From Mycogone perniciosa (lineage: Eukaryota; Ascomycota; Sordariomycetes; Hypocreales; Hypocreaceae), in the NCBI GenBank assembly GCA_025331125.1, contig JAOALB010000004.1, positions 398,190-462,189 of the forward strand: 64,000 nucleotides of DNA, written 5' to 3'. This document shows positions 33,230 to 44,926 of this stretch, piece by piece; position 1 is the first letter of the stretch; every line of letters begins with the position of its first letter. A program made the position numbers and the translations under genes. Under the pieces are notes generated by a model, which did not search any database, was not told where the DNA came from, and was given only the letters and a program-made list of their open reading frames with translations.

Positions 33230-33802
33230 ATGGAACAACAACTCTCCGAATCGGAGTGCGAAGCGATACGGCGAATAGCCGCCGACGGGCTCATGGGAGA
33301 TCTCCAGAAGTTAGCGACATACAAGCCCTTTGACCTAAAAAACACTCTCGAATCGATCAAGAAGTGTTGCGTCGAACTCGAGGAGCCGCTTAAGAGGGTC
33401 GCGGCTTGGGAAGAACATCCGGCGGGTAAAGAATGGCCTTACCAAGCATACTTCAAAGAAGTGAGTGTCAAATTTGAGGCCGTCGCCGCAAAAATCTCTC
33501 AGCAAGAAGACGAGCATGTGATTCGCGCTTTCGAGAATGACCCTGATCTTCTGAAGTGGAAGATGAGGCTGCTGGACGGCACGCTCAAGAGCATCGTGTC
33601 AGGCTTGAACTGGCGTATGTTCACCCCGTAATTCCCCCGCCTCTTTGGACATACTTTGTCAATGATGATGCTGATTATTTTGAACTGTTTAGTCCCGCTG
33701 CCTCAGATAGACCTGGACCTACATGTGTCAACCGTACAGACACAAGTGGAGAGAGTGTTCACAAAAACTGCTGAACTACTAGAGTTATGGGATAAAGCAT
33801 GA
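33230..33802 (+). CDS. Unrecognised 164-residue helical protein
   Basis: Exons 33230-33614 and 33693-33802 join in frame (GTATGT donor, GCTGAT branch site, TTTAG acceptor) to 164 residues. It is acidic-basic mixed, with amphipathic helices (LSESECEAIRRIAADGLMGD, FDLKNTLESIKKCCVELEEP, TQVERVFTKTAELLELWDKA) and no signal peptide or membrane segment. I do not recognise the family. The splice structure and an internally consistent frame argue that it is real. It could belong to the nearby accessory pair or be lineage-specific. A MITE begins 20 bp past its stop codon, probably in or just beyond its 3' untranslated region. Confidence 0.6.
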
Positions 33803-33822
33803 TCTTCAGGAGTCTATACTCC

Positions 33823-34358
33823 GTACGAAGGTTGAGTCGCAAAGAAAGGCCGCGCCTCACAACGGATATACCCTTGCAATACAGTATTAAATTACTGGCT
33901 TACACACAGTATAAGTCCTTCTTCATTTCTGGCCAAATCTCTGCCAATCTTCATACTTTATACTTTATTAAATAATATTATTTATCGTTAAATTAATAAT
34001 ATCTTAAAAATAAAGCTAAATAGTTAAAGTACTGATAGTTACAATTAATCGGTATAGAGTACGGAGTAGAAGTAGTAGAGTAATATTAGCGATAGCGACA
34101 GCGACTGACAGCGACTTAAAAAATTGCTTATTGGCCTAATATTAGGAGATCTGCTTAAAATAAAGGTAAAATCTACAGGGAAATATATTATAAAATACAT
34201 ATACGCGCGCGCATTTACGCAATTGAGGTATTCTATATTTATAAATACTACTGCTCCCAGGCGCTTGTTGCATTTCGGAAGACTAAACTGTTATACTGTG
34301 TAGCAGGGGTGCTGGCAGTTATGAGGCGCGGCCTTTCTTTGCGACTCAACCTTCGTAC
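33823..34358. mobile_element. MITE with perfect 37-bp terminal inverted repeats
   Basis: 33823-33859 (starts GTACGAAGGTTGAGTCGC) is the exact reverse complement of 34322-34358 (ends GACTCAACCTTCGTAC). The 536-bp element has no coding frame of note and a strongly AT-rich interior (33940-34240), with an inner pair CACAGTATA/TATACTGTG. The ends can be read as TA followed by CGAAGG, so a TA target-site duplication as in Tc1/mariner-type elements fits, though the sequence outside does not allow proof. Perfect 37/37 repeats suggest recent mobility. The transposase that would move it is not in this window. Confidence 0.85.
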
Positions 34359-35127
34359 ATAGATAGTACCTAGCTACTAGTACTACTTCGTACTAGTTTG
34401 TGCAAAATTAGTTCGAAATTATGTCAGCAGCAATGGGACTGATAAATTACTTTGGCCGCACCCAATTTTTGCATCTTTCGACTTTGTCTACTTTGCAGTC
34501 ATTTGCGCGAATAGCGAAGACAGCGATCCGATAATCCGGGTCCAGCGCCTTAATTAAAGGCCTTCGCCGCATCTGCAATCGCGGCGCCACAGCTCGAACA
34601 ACTGGGAGCCATTGTGATTTGGCCTTGGAGAAACAAGTCACCTCCACGCAGCACCTAGTCCCTAGCCAGGAAGCATCTTGTACACTGCAGGAACTGGGCA
34701 TAGAGTGCCAGATATTGCTACCTATCGATAGGTGTATATACGACGATCTCGCAATGGCTCAATTCTCCAGGTTTCCAATCAATACCCGTTTATTCCATAC
34801 TACTACTATGTACCATGCATGCATGCCCTGACAGCCTAGCTACTCGCTTTGGCAACTGAGAGGCGTTCCCCATACGTTCTCGGTAATTGGTCCATCGGGC
34901 AAAGAGCAACTTTTACGATTCCGATTAAGCCGGAGCGTCATTTGCCATCCTCTTGCTGAAAGGCGAAAGGTGCATAGTTGAAGCTTGACTTTGTGGATCG
35001 AACACTCCCCTTGTGTGATGCTGTACTTGAGCTGGATGGAGAGAGGAACGCGGAAAGACGCGAATCCTCTTGTATCTTCTGCCTTTGTTCTCGACCTTAT
35101 CGTAGCACTGCAGCCAGCCAGCCACAT
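34359..35127. other. Intergenic between MITE and IES6
   Basis: About 770 bp, with no supported gene. It holds the IES6 3' flank. Confidence 0.5.
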
Positions 35128-35700
35128 TCACTTAAGCACCGTGTGCGCACCTCGAGCTGCGAGGAATTGTTCTGCAGAGCTCTGCGGCAATGACCTAATT
35201 AATGTGAACACCTCCTTGTTATGATATCGTAACCGAGTCTTCGGATCCATGTATGGTGCTGGAAGGCCTGTAACATCGCAGTAGTGCTTGGCGTGTGCCA
35301 GCGATGGCGCCGACTCGATATTGGTGTACGTCGCGCTCGGTGCTGAGACGGCTCCGCCAGGCAGTTTCAGGGTTTTTTCTAGCACGAGCTTCGACAGGCT
35401 ACGCGATGCCTGAGCAAGATTCGGTTGCTGGTTGCCATTGTTACTCGTCGCGGGCGTTGAGGTGCCACTGGTGGACAGGCCATCGTCGGCGGCTGGGGTT
35501 GCGTCGCCACTGATATCCTGAGGCGTGGCGAGAGCAGAGGCTTCTCTCTTGGATGCATCGCCCACAATGGCTTTGAGGTTCTTGTTTCGTCGCTGGTTCG
35601 GCTTCCAGTTCGGGTTGCGGAAGTTCTTGTGGATGGAATGGATATCGAGCTGTTCAATGAGTTGCTGGTGCGCGATCTGCGCTTCGGTTGGCGCGGCCAT
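35128..35700 (-). CDS. IES6: INO80 complex subunit Ies6 (YL1 C-terminal domain)
   Basis: A single exon of 190 codons. The N-terminal half has FRNPNWKPNQRRNKNLKAIV, then a Thr/Ser/Pro-rich linker, then the YL1 C-terminal domain: YTNIESAPSLAHAKHYCDVTGLPAPYMDPKT and LRYHNKEVFTLIRSLP. The YL1_C module plus a small size identifies Ies6 rather than the larger SWR1 subunit Swc2/YL1. In yeast Ies6 binds Arp5 and forms an INO80 submodule that couples ATPase activity to nucleosome sliding. ARP5 itself lies about 1.3 kb away at 36956, so the two partners are linked here. Confidence 0.9.
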   Translation of the reverse strand: MAAPTEAQIAHQQLIEQLDIHSIHKNFRNPNWKPNQRRNKNLKAIVGDASKREASALATPQDISGDATPAADDGLSTSGTSTPATSNNGNQQPNLAQASRSLSKLVLEKTLKLPGGAVSAPSATYTNIESAPSLAHAKHYCDVTGLPAPYMDPKTRLRYHNKEVFTLIRSLPQSSAEQFLAARGAHTVLK

Positions 35701-35964
35701 TTCGTTAATAAAAGCAGGCAGTTGTCAAGGAAAGGGGAAATTCCATGAGATGAGACGAGTGATTTGCTGACAGTGGTTCTTTTCAAGCTTACAGGAACCG
35801 AAGAGGTCTCTGAACCTTGATGGGAAAGTTGGTTGACACGGATGAAGCTCAGCCTCATCTCCTAGATGCTTAGTCATACATAACAAAGAGGCTTTGAGAA
35901 CGACGCCACAGCACTCCATCTTGGAAGATCTAGCATTCGAGTCGAGTCAACAGTGTCATCAACA

Positions 35965-36457
35965 ATGGTAAGTAAGCCTGCAGTGAATTATGCGTTCCCT
36001 GAGCGTTCTCTTTTGAAGGTTTTTTTTTCAACTTACACCAAAATCAGGAAAGCCCACATGAGCATCAGCAGAATCTCCTGCTATCTCGTATCATCACCAA
36101 CGTGGTACGCCTGCAGACCCATGGCCGATATTAAACCGCATGTCTAATTGATATAGGAAAAACTGAATGAAGCCGTCGTGGTGATGAACAAGAGTCTTCA
36201 GGTATAAAGTCATTCCCCGCTTTTCTCTTTTTCTTTTCCTTTTTTTTTTGTAATTAGATCAGTCTGACGTGGGATTGGTAGGAAATCAACATCCAGAACA
36301 TGAACGTGGAGCTTGTGGCTCAGATGTTCAAGAACTATCAATCCAACGTTCTGTTCCACCTAGAAGGTGAGTCGGGTCACCGTAGGTCACAAATTTTAGA
36401 GTTTTGGACGCTGATTTCTTCTTCGCAGCAACGGATAACCTGAAACCTCCGTCCTGA
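35965..36457 (+). CDS. DAD4: DASH complex subunit DAD4
   Basis: Five exons, 35965-35967, 36048-36104, 36157-36201, 36282-36366 and 36429-36457, give 72 residues, the same length as budding yeast Dad4. The first coding exon is just the ATG, followed directly by GTAAGT. The protein reads MESPHEHQQNLLLSRIITNV, EKLNEAVVVMNKSLQEINIQ, NMNVELVAQMFKNYQSNVLF and HLEATDNLKPPS. Dad4 is a component of the DASH/Dam1 ring that couples kinetochores to microtubules. Every junction is phase-consistent. It is divergent from IES6 with 264 bp between starts. Because every exon is under 90 nt, no long reading frame reveals it. Confidence 0.93.
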
Positions 36458-36955
36458 GCCGGATCTTTGTACAGAGACCGAGTCGGAGCGGGCTCGATGC
36501 TGGAATGGCTTTGGTAGATGGCCTCGCTACTAGGTAGAGAACACACGCGAGCATGTCATGAAGTAATCAACTAGTACAAGTGAATTAAATAGATGCATGG
36601 AGGATTCTACTTTTCTCGATAATGATCACAAATTAAAACAAACCGGAGATCTCTTCGGAAGAGAAGTCAAAACATGATGCTGCATACTAGGAGTGACGCC
36701 CTTAGTGGGCTACAATAGTATCTAGTGCTAGCAATCGACCCACAGCCTGTCAGTCCCATCTCCCGTCATCAGCCTCGTAGCCTCGCATTATCCCATTGAA
36801 CTCAAAGCAACCTCCAATACCCCAAGTGCCGTACCAATTGGCGGTCGCAAGCCTACTTGCTCTCCTGGCTCACCCAGTTGCGGTTCGAATCTCCCCCCCC
36901 AATATGATCTCTAATTCCTCTTCGTGAGACTCGTTCCAGCCACGCGACACGAATT
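36458..36955. other. Intergenic between DAD4 and ARP5
   Basis: 498 bp of 3' flank and ARP5 promoter; a poly-C run at 36892-36900 is the only compositional feature. A stretch resembling a tRNA T-arm (GGTTCGAATC) near 36881 has no matching stems. No gene. Confidence 0.5.
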
Positions 36956-39428
36956 ATGGCGCCCTCCGCGATCGACAGCAAGGTTCCCGCGCGGCCTCGA
37001 GAGAAGACGTACCCGCCAGCGAGGATCTTCCCCGTCAAAGAGACGCGGTTTGAGAAGTACATCGAACCTCAGAGTGACGGCCGCAAACGAGCTCGGGAGC
37101 AGCCTGATCGCGCTGCCATCGTCATTGATAATGGTCAGCTCTTCCGCGCGCGCCACCTGGGACGGGAAGATAGGTTGAGCGAGGCTGACGAGTGGAACTA
37201 CAGGATCCTCCTCTGTTCGAGCAGGATGGTCATTTGAGTCCGCGCCGCGTCTCAACATCGCGCCCATAATGGCAAAGTATCGTGATCGAAAACTCGGCAA
37301 GACCTTCTCCTTTGCGGGCTCAGACTGCTACGCCGATACAACCGCGCGAGGCCATATTCGGAACGCATTCGAGGCTGGCACGGGCATTGTTAGCAACTGG
37401 GACGTCACGGAACATGTCCTGGACTACATCTTCCTCAAGCTCGGCATGAACCAGGCAAACGGGTCCATCGACGTGCCGATTGTGATGACAGAAGCCGTCG
37501 CAAACTTGCCTTACTCAAGAAAATGCAGGCCGTCCAATACACCCCCGATGAATGCCAGCTGCAGGCTAACCTTTGGCGTTTAGCAATGACTGAAATCATT
37601 TTCGAGTGTTACGGCGCACCCTCCCTGGCGTATGGTATCGATTCTCTATTCTCCTACAGGCACAACAAAGGGAAGACGGGGCTAGTCGTATCCTCCTCCC
37701 ACACCTCCACACATATAATACCAGTCTATAATTCGAAGGCCATGCTTGCTCAGGCAACAAGATTGAATTGGGGTGGCTACCATAACGCTGAGTACCTCCT
37801 CAAGCTCATCCGGTTGAAATATCCATCCTTTACCGGCAAACTCAACTCTTCGCAAGCGGAGCACATGGTCCAGGACCATGGCTATGTATCCAAGGATTAC
37901 GACGATGAGCTCCGATGCTACCTCGACTGGACTGGCCTCGAGGATCGAGACATCGTCATACAGTACCCCTACACCGAAGAGGTGCTTGTTCAGAAGAGTG
38001 AGGAGGAGCTGGCTCGTATCGCGGAACGGAAGAAAGAGAGCGGGCGACGATTACAGGAACAGGCTGCCAAAATGCGACTAGACAAGCTCATTAAGAAGGA
38101 GCAAGATCTGGAGTACTACAAAAACCTCCAAAACCGCTTGGTCGACGAGACCAAGAAAGAGACTCGGCGCCTGCTCGACAGTCACGAAGTCAAGGATGAA
38201 GCACAACTGGAAAAGATCATTAAGGAACTAGAGAAGTCGATCAAGAAGGCTCGCACCAAGGATGTTGGCGGCGATCCCGAGGAAGAACAGGAACAGCCAA
38301 ACTTTGATCTTCTGGACATCCCCGATGACCAGCTCGATGAGGCTCAGCTGAAACAGAAGCGCCAACAGCGGCTTCTCAAGTCTAATCATGACGCCCGTGC
38401 CCGTGCCAAAGCTGAGAAAGAGGCCGAGAAGGCTCGTATTGCGGAGGAGGAGCGGTTGGACCAGGAGCGCCGGGAGAACGACCTCGAGGGCTGGCTAGAG
38501 GGGAAGCGCCTAACACTACAGGAGACGCTGCAGAAGATCAAAGAGCGCGACCGGCTGAAGCAAGATCTGGGCAACCGCAAATCGCTGGCTTCGCAGATTC
38601 GCATGAAGAGCATCGCCAACCTAGCCTCTGATAACCCAACTAAAAAAAGGCGACGCGGAGGAGATGACGACAATTTCGGCGCCAATGATGATGACTGGGG
38701 TGTATATCGCCAGATTGCCGTGGGAGAGAATAGTGACGAGGAGCAGGAAGAGGAGGACCTCGCGGCGGGTTTGAAGGTGCTGGAGCATGACCTGCTGAAA
38801 TACGACCCCAATTTCACCTACGAAAACACCCAGGAGGCACTGTCAGACTGGTCCAAGTCCCTCCTTCATGCCTTTGCTCGCGGGCCCCGACCTTTTGATC
38901 CGTTTTCCCAGGCGGAGCTGCACCAGATTCACCTCAATGTTGAACGTATTCGAGTTCCGGAGGTCGTCTTTCGTCCGTCTATCGCCGGCGTTGATCAGGC
39001 CGGCATCGTCGAGATTGCAGGTGATGTGCTGATGCAGAGGCTTGCTGGTTTGCAGCCTGGCCGCGACGGCTTCCTGCGCGATATCTTCCTCACGGGTGGC
39101 AACACCTTGTTCCGCAACTTTGACGACCGTGTGCGCGACGGTCTGAGAGCGCTGCTACCCGCGGATGCGCAGCTTGTGGTGCGCCGCGCAGAGGATGCGG
39201 TGTTGGATGCATGGAAAGGTGCTGCTGGATGGGTTGGGTCATCGGGGTGGAAGGCGGCGACCATCTCGAGGGAGGAGTATCAGGAAAAGGGACCAGAGTA
39301 TATCAAGGTATGTTCGTTCTTCACCCTCCCCTTTGGTCGTCTTGCTCGGCCAAGCCGTCTTGTCTAGACATACGTTGCTAACCCGCCATTTCTTGCAGGA
39401 ACACGACATGGGTAACTCGTACGCGTGA
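36956..39428 (+). CDS. ARP5: Actin-related protein Arp5 (INO80 subunit)
   Basis: Exons 36956-37133, 37204-37524, 37584-39307 and 39399-39428 give 750 residues (yeast Arp5 is 755). The actin fold starts at AIVIDNGSSSVRAGWSFE and includes GTGIVSNWDVTEHVLDYIF, then ECYGAPSLAYGIDSLFSY and the NWGG segment. A long charged insert follows (about residues 250-460, KKESGRRLQEQAAKMRLDK and EKAEKEAEKARIAEEERL), the Arp5-specific insertion. It ends DIFLTGGNTLFRNFDDRV with the actin-like C-terminus. The intron between SRK and MTEIIFECY has no usable GT; a GC-AG intron (37525-37583) keeps frame and gives SRKSMTEII. Arp5 is inserted in the INO80 remodeller with Ies6. Confidence 0.92.
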
Positions 39429-42400
39429 AATTGTTCGGGCTGGGAGGAGTCAAAAGGTGACTGATCTTACTTATTACAAATTGGACGGGGCAGTTTTCTT
39501 TTCGAAGGTCATGCGTGCTCAACATAGAAGACATTCTCCCAACCTCCTTGATTGGTGTAGAGTTAATGCAGTTAATGTCACAGCTACACCTCCAAGTTGT
39601 CTATACAGCTGTAGTAGAACTTATAGCCCTTTCGGTCTCAATTTTCACATACAAGAGAAGACACCCTAGATCTTGCTCTTTGCTTGCCACACTACGTTGC
39701 CTGATTGATTGATGAACGTCCTCGATGTATTTAGCTCCTAGAACGCGTATCAGTGTACGGAGTACGTGTAAGATATATCGGAGTAGATATCACCTTGCGA
39801 AATTTACATATCCGCAACTTACACTAACTCGGATACTAATATGGTAGACTAATGCTAGCATAGCCTATGCGCGCCCTACTAGTAATTGCTACGGAGTACT
39901 ACGAGTAGTATATCCAATCATCTGCTTTAAGCTGAATTAAACTCAGTGCCATCTTTATTCTAGCTCTTTTTTTCTGCTCCGTACATGGTAGCGCGAATTA
40001 CATGTATGGATTTCGTTAGATACTATTAGTATGAAGCACAGAGTACGAAGTACTGATATGGTGTTTCTGCCAGGAGTCAAGGGGGGAGACTGGAAGGGAT
40101 AACAAAGGGAGCCAGCCCCCCTTTTTTCACGAAGCCACGTGACCCCAGGAAGGTGTATATAGAGGACCTTGGACCTCGTAAGAAAGGAGGGCAGAAATCA
40201 ATACAGTCACCTTTCTACTTCTTGCTCGCGACTCACCTGCTACTCTACGGCTAGGCTACCTCCCAGACCCTCTCACTCTCTTCCGGTTGACCCCAGTTTC
40301 TGACAGTTTCCATCCCTCGGAATACCTATTAGCCAAAACTGCCACCCCTGAAGTACCCCATGTCTTGTGAGACAATCTGCCGTGCTGACAGTTGAGCCAC
40401 CCGGGCCGAGCACTAATACTGCGTGTTAATGTAAGGCTACTATTAGACTACCATGGATATAGGCCATAGGCCCACTGCTCAATATAAGGATTTTTCTTCC
40501 AACAGCGTTTACGAATACTAGTAGGTAGCACAACTCACGGATCTATCAAGTCCTGTAGACAGTGGAAGTTTCCAAGCGAGGTTTGCGAATCGATGGCAAT
40601 ACGGACATTTCTCGTGTTCAAAACGTTCTGTCATATATGATCAGTAATTTTAGATTCTAATATGCGTCCCGTAAGTTACAGCCCTACTCGGTGTATTAAC
40701 GAAGCGGTCCAATTGAACTCCATTTGTAAGATGACAAATAGTAATCAACTTTTGACCCCGTATGAATACCTACATAGCTATAGGGATTTAACTTGAATAC
40801 GATCCACAAGTGCAAGCAAGCTATTTACGATGCTACGCTAACAATGCCCGTTCATAATCATAATACCAATACTCCATACTAGTCATAATACCACTACTAC
40901 TCTACGTTGTGGGGCAGACGTTGAACAAAGATCATACTACTGCTACTACTACCTCGGTGAACAAGGCCCCCAGCTAATATGCCGTCGGCATAGCAATAAA
41001 ACGGTCGTACGGGGCATAGCATATTCGGGACTGGTGTTTATCCAAACCAGACCATCTCCAACTTTCTTAATTAAAATCAAACAGTCTGTCTATAGGACTT
41101 TTACTCTAGAAAGTTAGACACCGACTTTACTGTGAGGACGTATTTCACAACTTGCCACATAAGCTGCTGCAGGGGTTGGTTCGTAGTCACAAAAAGATAA
41201 TACTTGCTTTCAGACTAGTATGAAATTAAACTGCTGCAAAAAGAGGGTCGCAGAAAACACGTCTGGTTTCAACATCACTATAAATTTACTGGCCGGGAGA
41301 CCAGACTCAGATAATGGAGCACTTGTCTTTACGCGGATATATGTGTATATATATACATATACGGAGATTGATAGAGGTAGAATACGGGTGCTTACAAATT
41401 GTACGGACAGCTGTCTATCAATCACAGATCAACAGCATGAGGGCTCATAGGTGGATTGGAAATGATTGAATTCGATACTCTTGCTGATCGCAAGTCGTGT
41501 GGGAAAAGCTGCTGCTTAAATACACGGAACCTGCTGACTATCCGGGCCCTTGAACTACCTTAGGTAGTCTAGTCATTATAATATCGTTGTTGACTTTTTA
41601 ATCTTATCATTTAATTTATTTAAAAATTATTTTTAATACTTGAAAAGTATAACGGGAATATAAAAATATATAAAACACATTATACTCTATAGCTTAATTC
41701 ATATCAAAAAGATACCTATATTAAGGCCGCATAACTTTTGCAAGAAAGCTAGCTTTTCACGCGCGCAAGCTCGTATACCTACTTCTAACATTAGCCATGA
41801 AGGATTGTTTATTGGAAGATGGATTGTCTATTGGAATGAAGGAATGTGTCGCCGTAATATGGATTTATCCGTTACTGAGGTTGACACTGTTACACTGTTA
41901 GATTGCGCGGCCAGCGCGGTAGAATCAATAAAGCGTTATGGGGTGTTGTAAGTATCCCCGTAGCTTATGAGCTTACTATGTTGCCAAGTCTCTAACCTTC
42001 AACCTTGTCTGCACGACCGATATACTACTAGCATTCATTGTCACTTCTTCCTTGGGTTCGTGGATAGCTGGGTCGGTTTCTGATATATAGTTGGTAATTT
42101 GATACACTACCTACCATATCTGTCTACTGGGGGTTTGGAAGCGCCGAAATTCAGTGTGGGTCAAGTAGAAACGTTCAACTACAAGGCACCTTTCTACCTT
42201 CATCGGGCGCTTACTAGACATACGAAGCTCTCTCAAGGATCCTAAGAAATGGACTGCCCCATTTAGATCGAAAACCTTGTCTAGGGCTCCGCATTGGAAT
42301 CACATCCCTACAGTATCATGGTTTGGACACTACCAACACACATCGCCAGGGTCACCTAGTCTACCACGCCTCAAACAGCATCGAACGATAGTATCCTAAT

Positions 42401-42603
42401 TGGTTCGGGGGTAATATGGGACTGTGCATTATACATTCCATGGGCAAGATGATACGGATATGGATTGACGGGAACCGGGAACGTCACACACCAATTAACC
42501 GGCATCATCGTCTTTGACTCCTCACAGGACTACTATATAAGATGCTGACGACTCTCCATCCATCCCTCATCACTTCAATATCACTCACTCATCATTCTTC
42601 ATT
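39429..42603. other. Gene-poor AT-rich region upstream of the terpene synthase
   Basis: 3.2 kb without a supported gene. AT-rich islands lie at about 41580-41700, with a TA-rich stretch at 41336-41360. ACTCCGTA-type octamers occur near 39756 and 39890. A segment with LTR-like composition (40062-40305, TG..CA ends, TATATA at 40155 and a pyrimidine-rich tail) is discussed separately. The last 100 bp (CTATATAAGATG at 42532) probably holds the terpene synthase core promoter. Confidence 0.5.
42530..42541 (+). promoter_or_regulatory. TATA-like element of the terpene synthase gene
   Basis: TACTATATAAGA lies about 65-75 bp before ATG 42604, a good position for a core promoter TATA box in a fungal gene with a short 5' leader (CATCACTTCAATATCACTCA). 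Confidence 0.5.
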
Positions 42604-44259
42604 ATGTCGCACCTTGTAGGAAATCCTCGAGAAGAAATCGTTGAGCAACTCAGGGGCCAAACCGTGATGCTCCCTGATCTCGAACGAATTCACGATCGCT
42701 GGTTGAACAAGCTTCACCCCCAATTCAAAGACTTGGAGAAAGATGTCGAGGACAAAATTCTTCTGTGAGTTACTTATGCCGTTTTGTTCACTTTCCTTCC
42801 CATACCATGATGTGTTTTCTCACAAATGTCCTCTTTTGTAGATTTTATCCGCCAGGGAAACTTCGCCGAAGAATGACGGCTGTATCACCTGGGATCTTCG
42901 GTGCTCTATGGTTTCCCGATGTAACATTTGACAAGTTACGCCTTGGCACGTACGCAGGCATGTGGGTAAGTTTTTAGTTTCTACATATACTCGGCCACGC
43001 CGGACTTTTTGTCGTTGTTATAGTCTTGCTAATTAATGGCTTCGCATTAGCTGTTTGCTTGGGATGATGGTGGGTTATCCTATCTACCCCTTAGAACTAT
43101 GGCTAACCTATTGCGATCAAGAGGCCGAGGTGAACATCACGGGTCATAATGGCTTCATGCAGGGCGATAGCTATGCTGAAATGACCAAGGAGTTTATTTA
43201 CCAATGCGTCATGATGGACAAGCCTTGTCTAGACAACCTCCCAGGGTGCAACATACCCGCAATCTCAACGTTTGAATACGTTTCAAGGACCGTGTGTCCA
43301 ACTTACACACAGCGTAAGCAAGACCCCATTTTTCAGGACTTCATAGAATTGTCGTTTTAATCTCCTTTACTCCCTCTATACAGAGCAGAAGCAGCGTCTC
43401 TTGGATGAGATTAACTACTACATCGATAACTGTGTTCTCGAGCAACAAGTGCAACACAGCGATACCCTTCCCACGGTTGAGCAATATATCCAGCGCCGAT
43501 TAGGCTCATCTGCGGCCGGAGTGTTATTCGCTCTGATAGAGTATGTACAATTCACATTGCTCCTAGCTGCCACTGTTCTTGAAGCTAACATGTGAAAGGT
43601 TCTGTTGGGATATGGAGATGCCACTCTCCATTATGCAACGTGAAGAAATGCGCCGAGCGTGGGAATTGGCAAACTTGGTCATTTCTCTGTGAGTCTTTTT
43701 TTTTAAAAAAAAAAGTAATCCTCAAGCAAACGATTTTCACAAGTAAACTGATCATAAATCTCTCAAATTACAGAACCAACGACGTTCTATCTCTTAAGAA
43801 GGAAGTTGTACGTAAACCGCTGAAACACACACCCTCCGTTTGAACTTGTTGTTAAGCGTTTATTTGGCTAGATTTCTGGACATATTGATACCCTTGTTCC
43901 TCTTCTATATGTGCGGCATGGCGATTTGCAAACCGCTCTTGACGTGGCTGCAGACATGATCACGTCCTACGCTGACGAGTTCGATTTGCAATCTCAACGG
44001 CTCCTCGAAAGCTGCTCCAATGACTGGGATACCTACGACAAGGTGAAGAGATTTCTCCATGCATATCAAGCAGCAATCAATAGTAATCTGCGCTGGACGT
44101 AAGCTCTTCTTCTTCTTCTCCGTATTATAGCTCATGCTCTATGGGCGGTTCCCTTGACTCCTGGGCCTTAGCTAATACCGACTTAGTCTCAATGCGCCCC
44201 GATATAAGCTCCCAACCAATACTCTGCGAGGAGGACTCCAAGTGGTTCTAGACGAATAA
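42604..44259 (+). CDS. Class I sesquiterpene synthase, nine exons
   Basis: Nine exons: 42604-42764, 42842-42965, 43051-43069, 43122-43313, 43384-43540, 43599-43688, 43774-43807, 43872-44098 and 44187-44259. They sum to 1077 nt, 358 residues, with no stop and all phases matching. The metal-binding motif DDEAE (about 100-104, after LFAWDDE) and the NSE triad NDVLSLKKE (N250, S254, E258) are complete, and the C-terminal RY pair (APRYKLP, 340-341) precedes LRGGLQVVLDE. This is a cytosolic class I cyclase that ionises farnesyl diphosphate. The product cannot be deduced. No cytochrome P450, reductase or transporter is adjacent, so the gene is an orphan, with a bZIP gene next on the right. Confidence 0.92.
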
Positions 44260-44926
44260 GGGTACCCCGGTTCCCGTTAATCCCTTGTCAAAATAGTATT
44301 CGAATTGGTCCACACCGATCGAGACGTAATTGGTCGAGTTTACGCTCGAGTGTTGAAATACCCAATAGTACCTAGTATATTATATAGATCTACTTTCTGA
44401 TATGTCGAGGGATTATTAACCATGGCTGTGTTAATTGGTCCTGAAGCAAAACGATGATGAGAAATCCCCGGGGCCCTTTGTCAACTTACATGGGGTCCGT
44501 AACCTTTAAACCCATCTTGTCATAACTCAGACGCTTACTAAATCGTGATAAAAAAATGAAACCAAAGAAAACCCACTGATGACAGTAGTTTATAAAAGCC
44601 CGGCAGCCCCATTACCAACTTAGTAAGAATACGACTACGACTCTGACATCAAGCTCAGGCACAACCCACAGCGACTCGATTACTATTCAGACTGGAAATG
44701 GTCTGGAACTTGAAATGGAAGCACGGTCAACATGATATATCAAACGGCACAGCTGGCATAGTTGCCCCGTTGCAACAGTAAGGACAGAACAAATAGCAAT
44801 AGTGCTGGTAACATACAGAAACCCTCCCGGAACGCCCACCATCATCCCGACTTTGTCTTGTGTAATCGCATATAATAATAGAGCCTAACGCCTTTGTAAA
44901 TATGGAGCAGCCGAGACCAAGGCCGC
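44260..44926. other. Convergent intergenic (terpene synthase and bZIP 3' ends)
   Basis: About 670 bp with no supported gene; the right part is probably the 3' untranslated region of the bZIP gene. Confidence 0.5.

Noticed and set aside
36881..36890. GGTTCGAATC resembling a tRNA T-arm
   Set aside because: No T-stem or acceptor stem can be paired around it.
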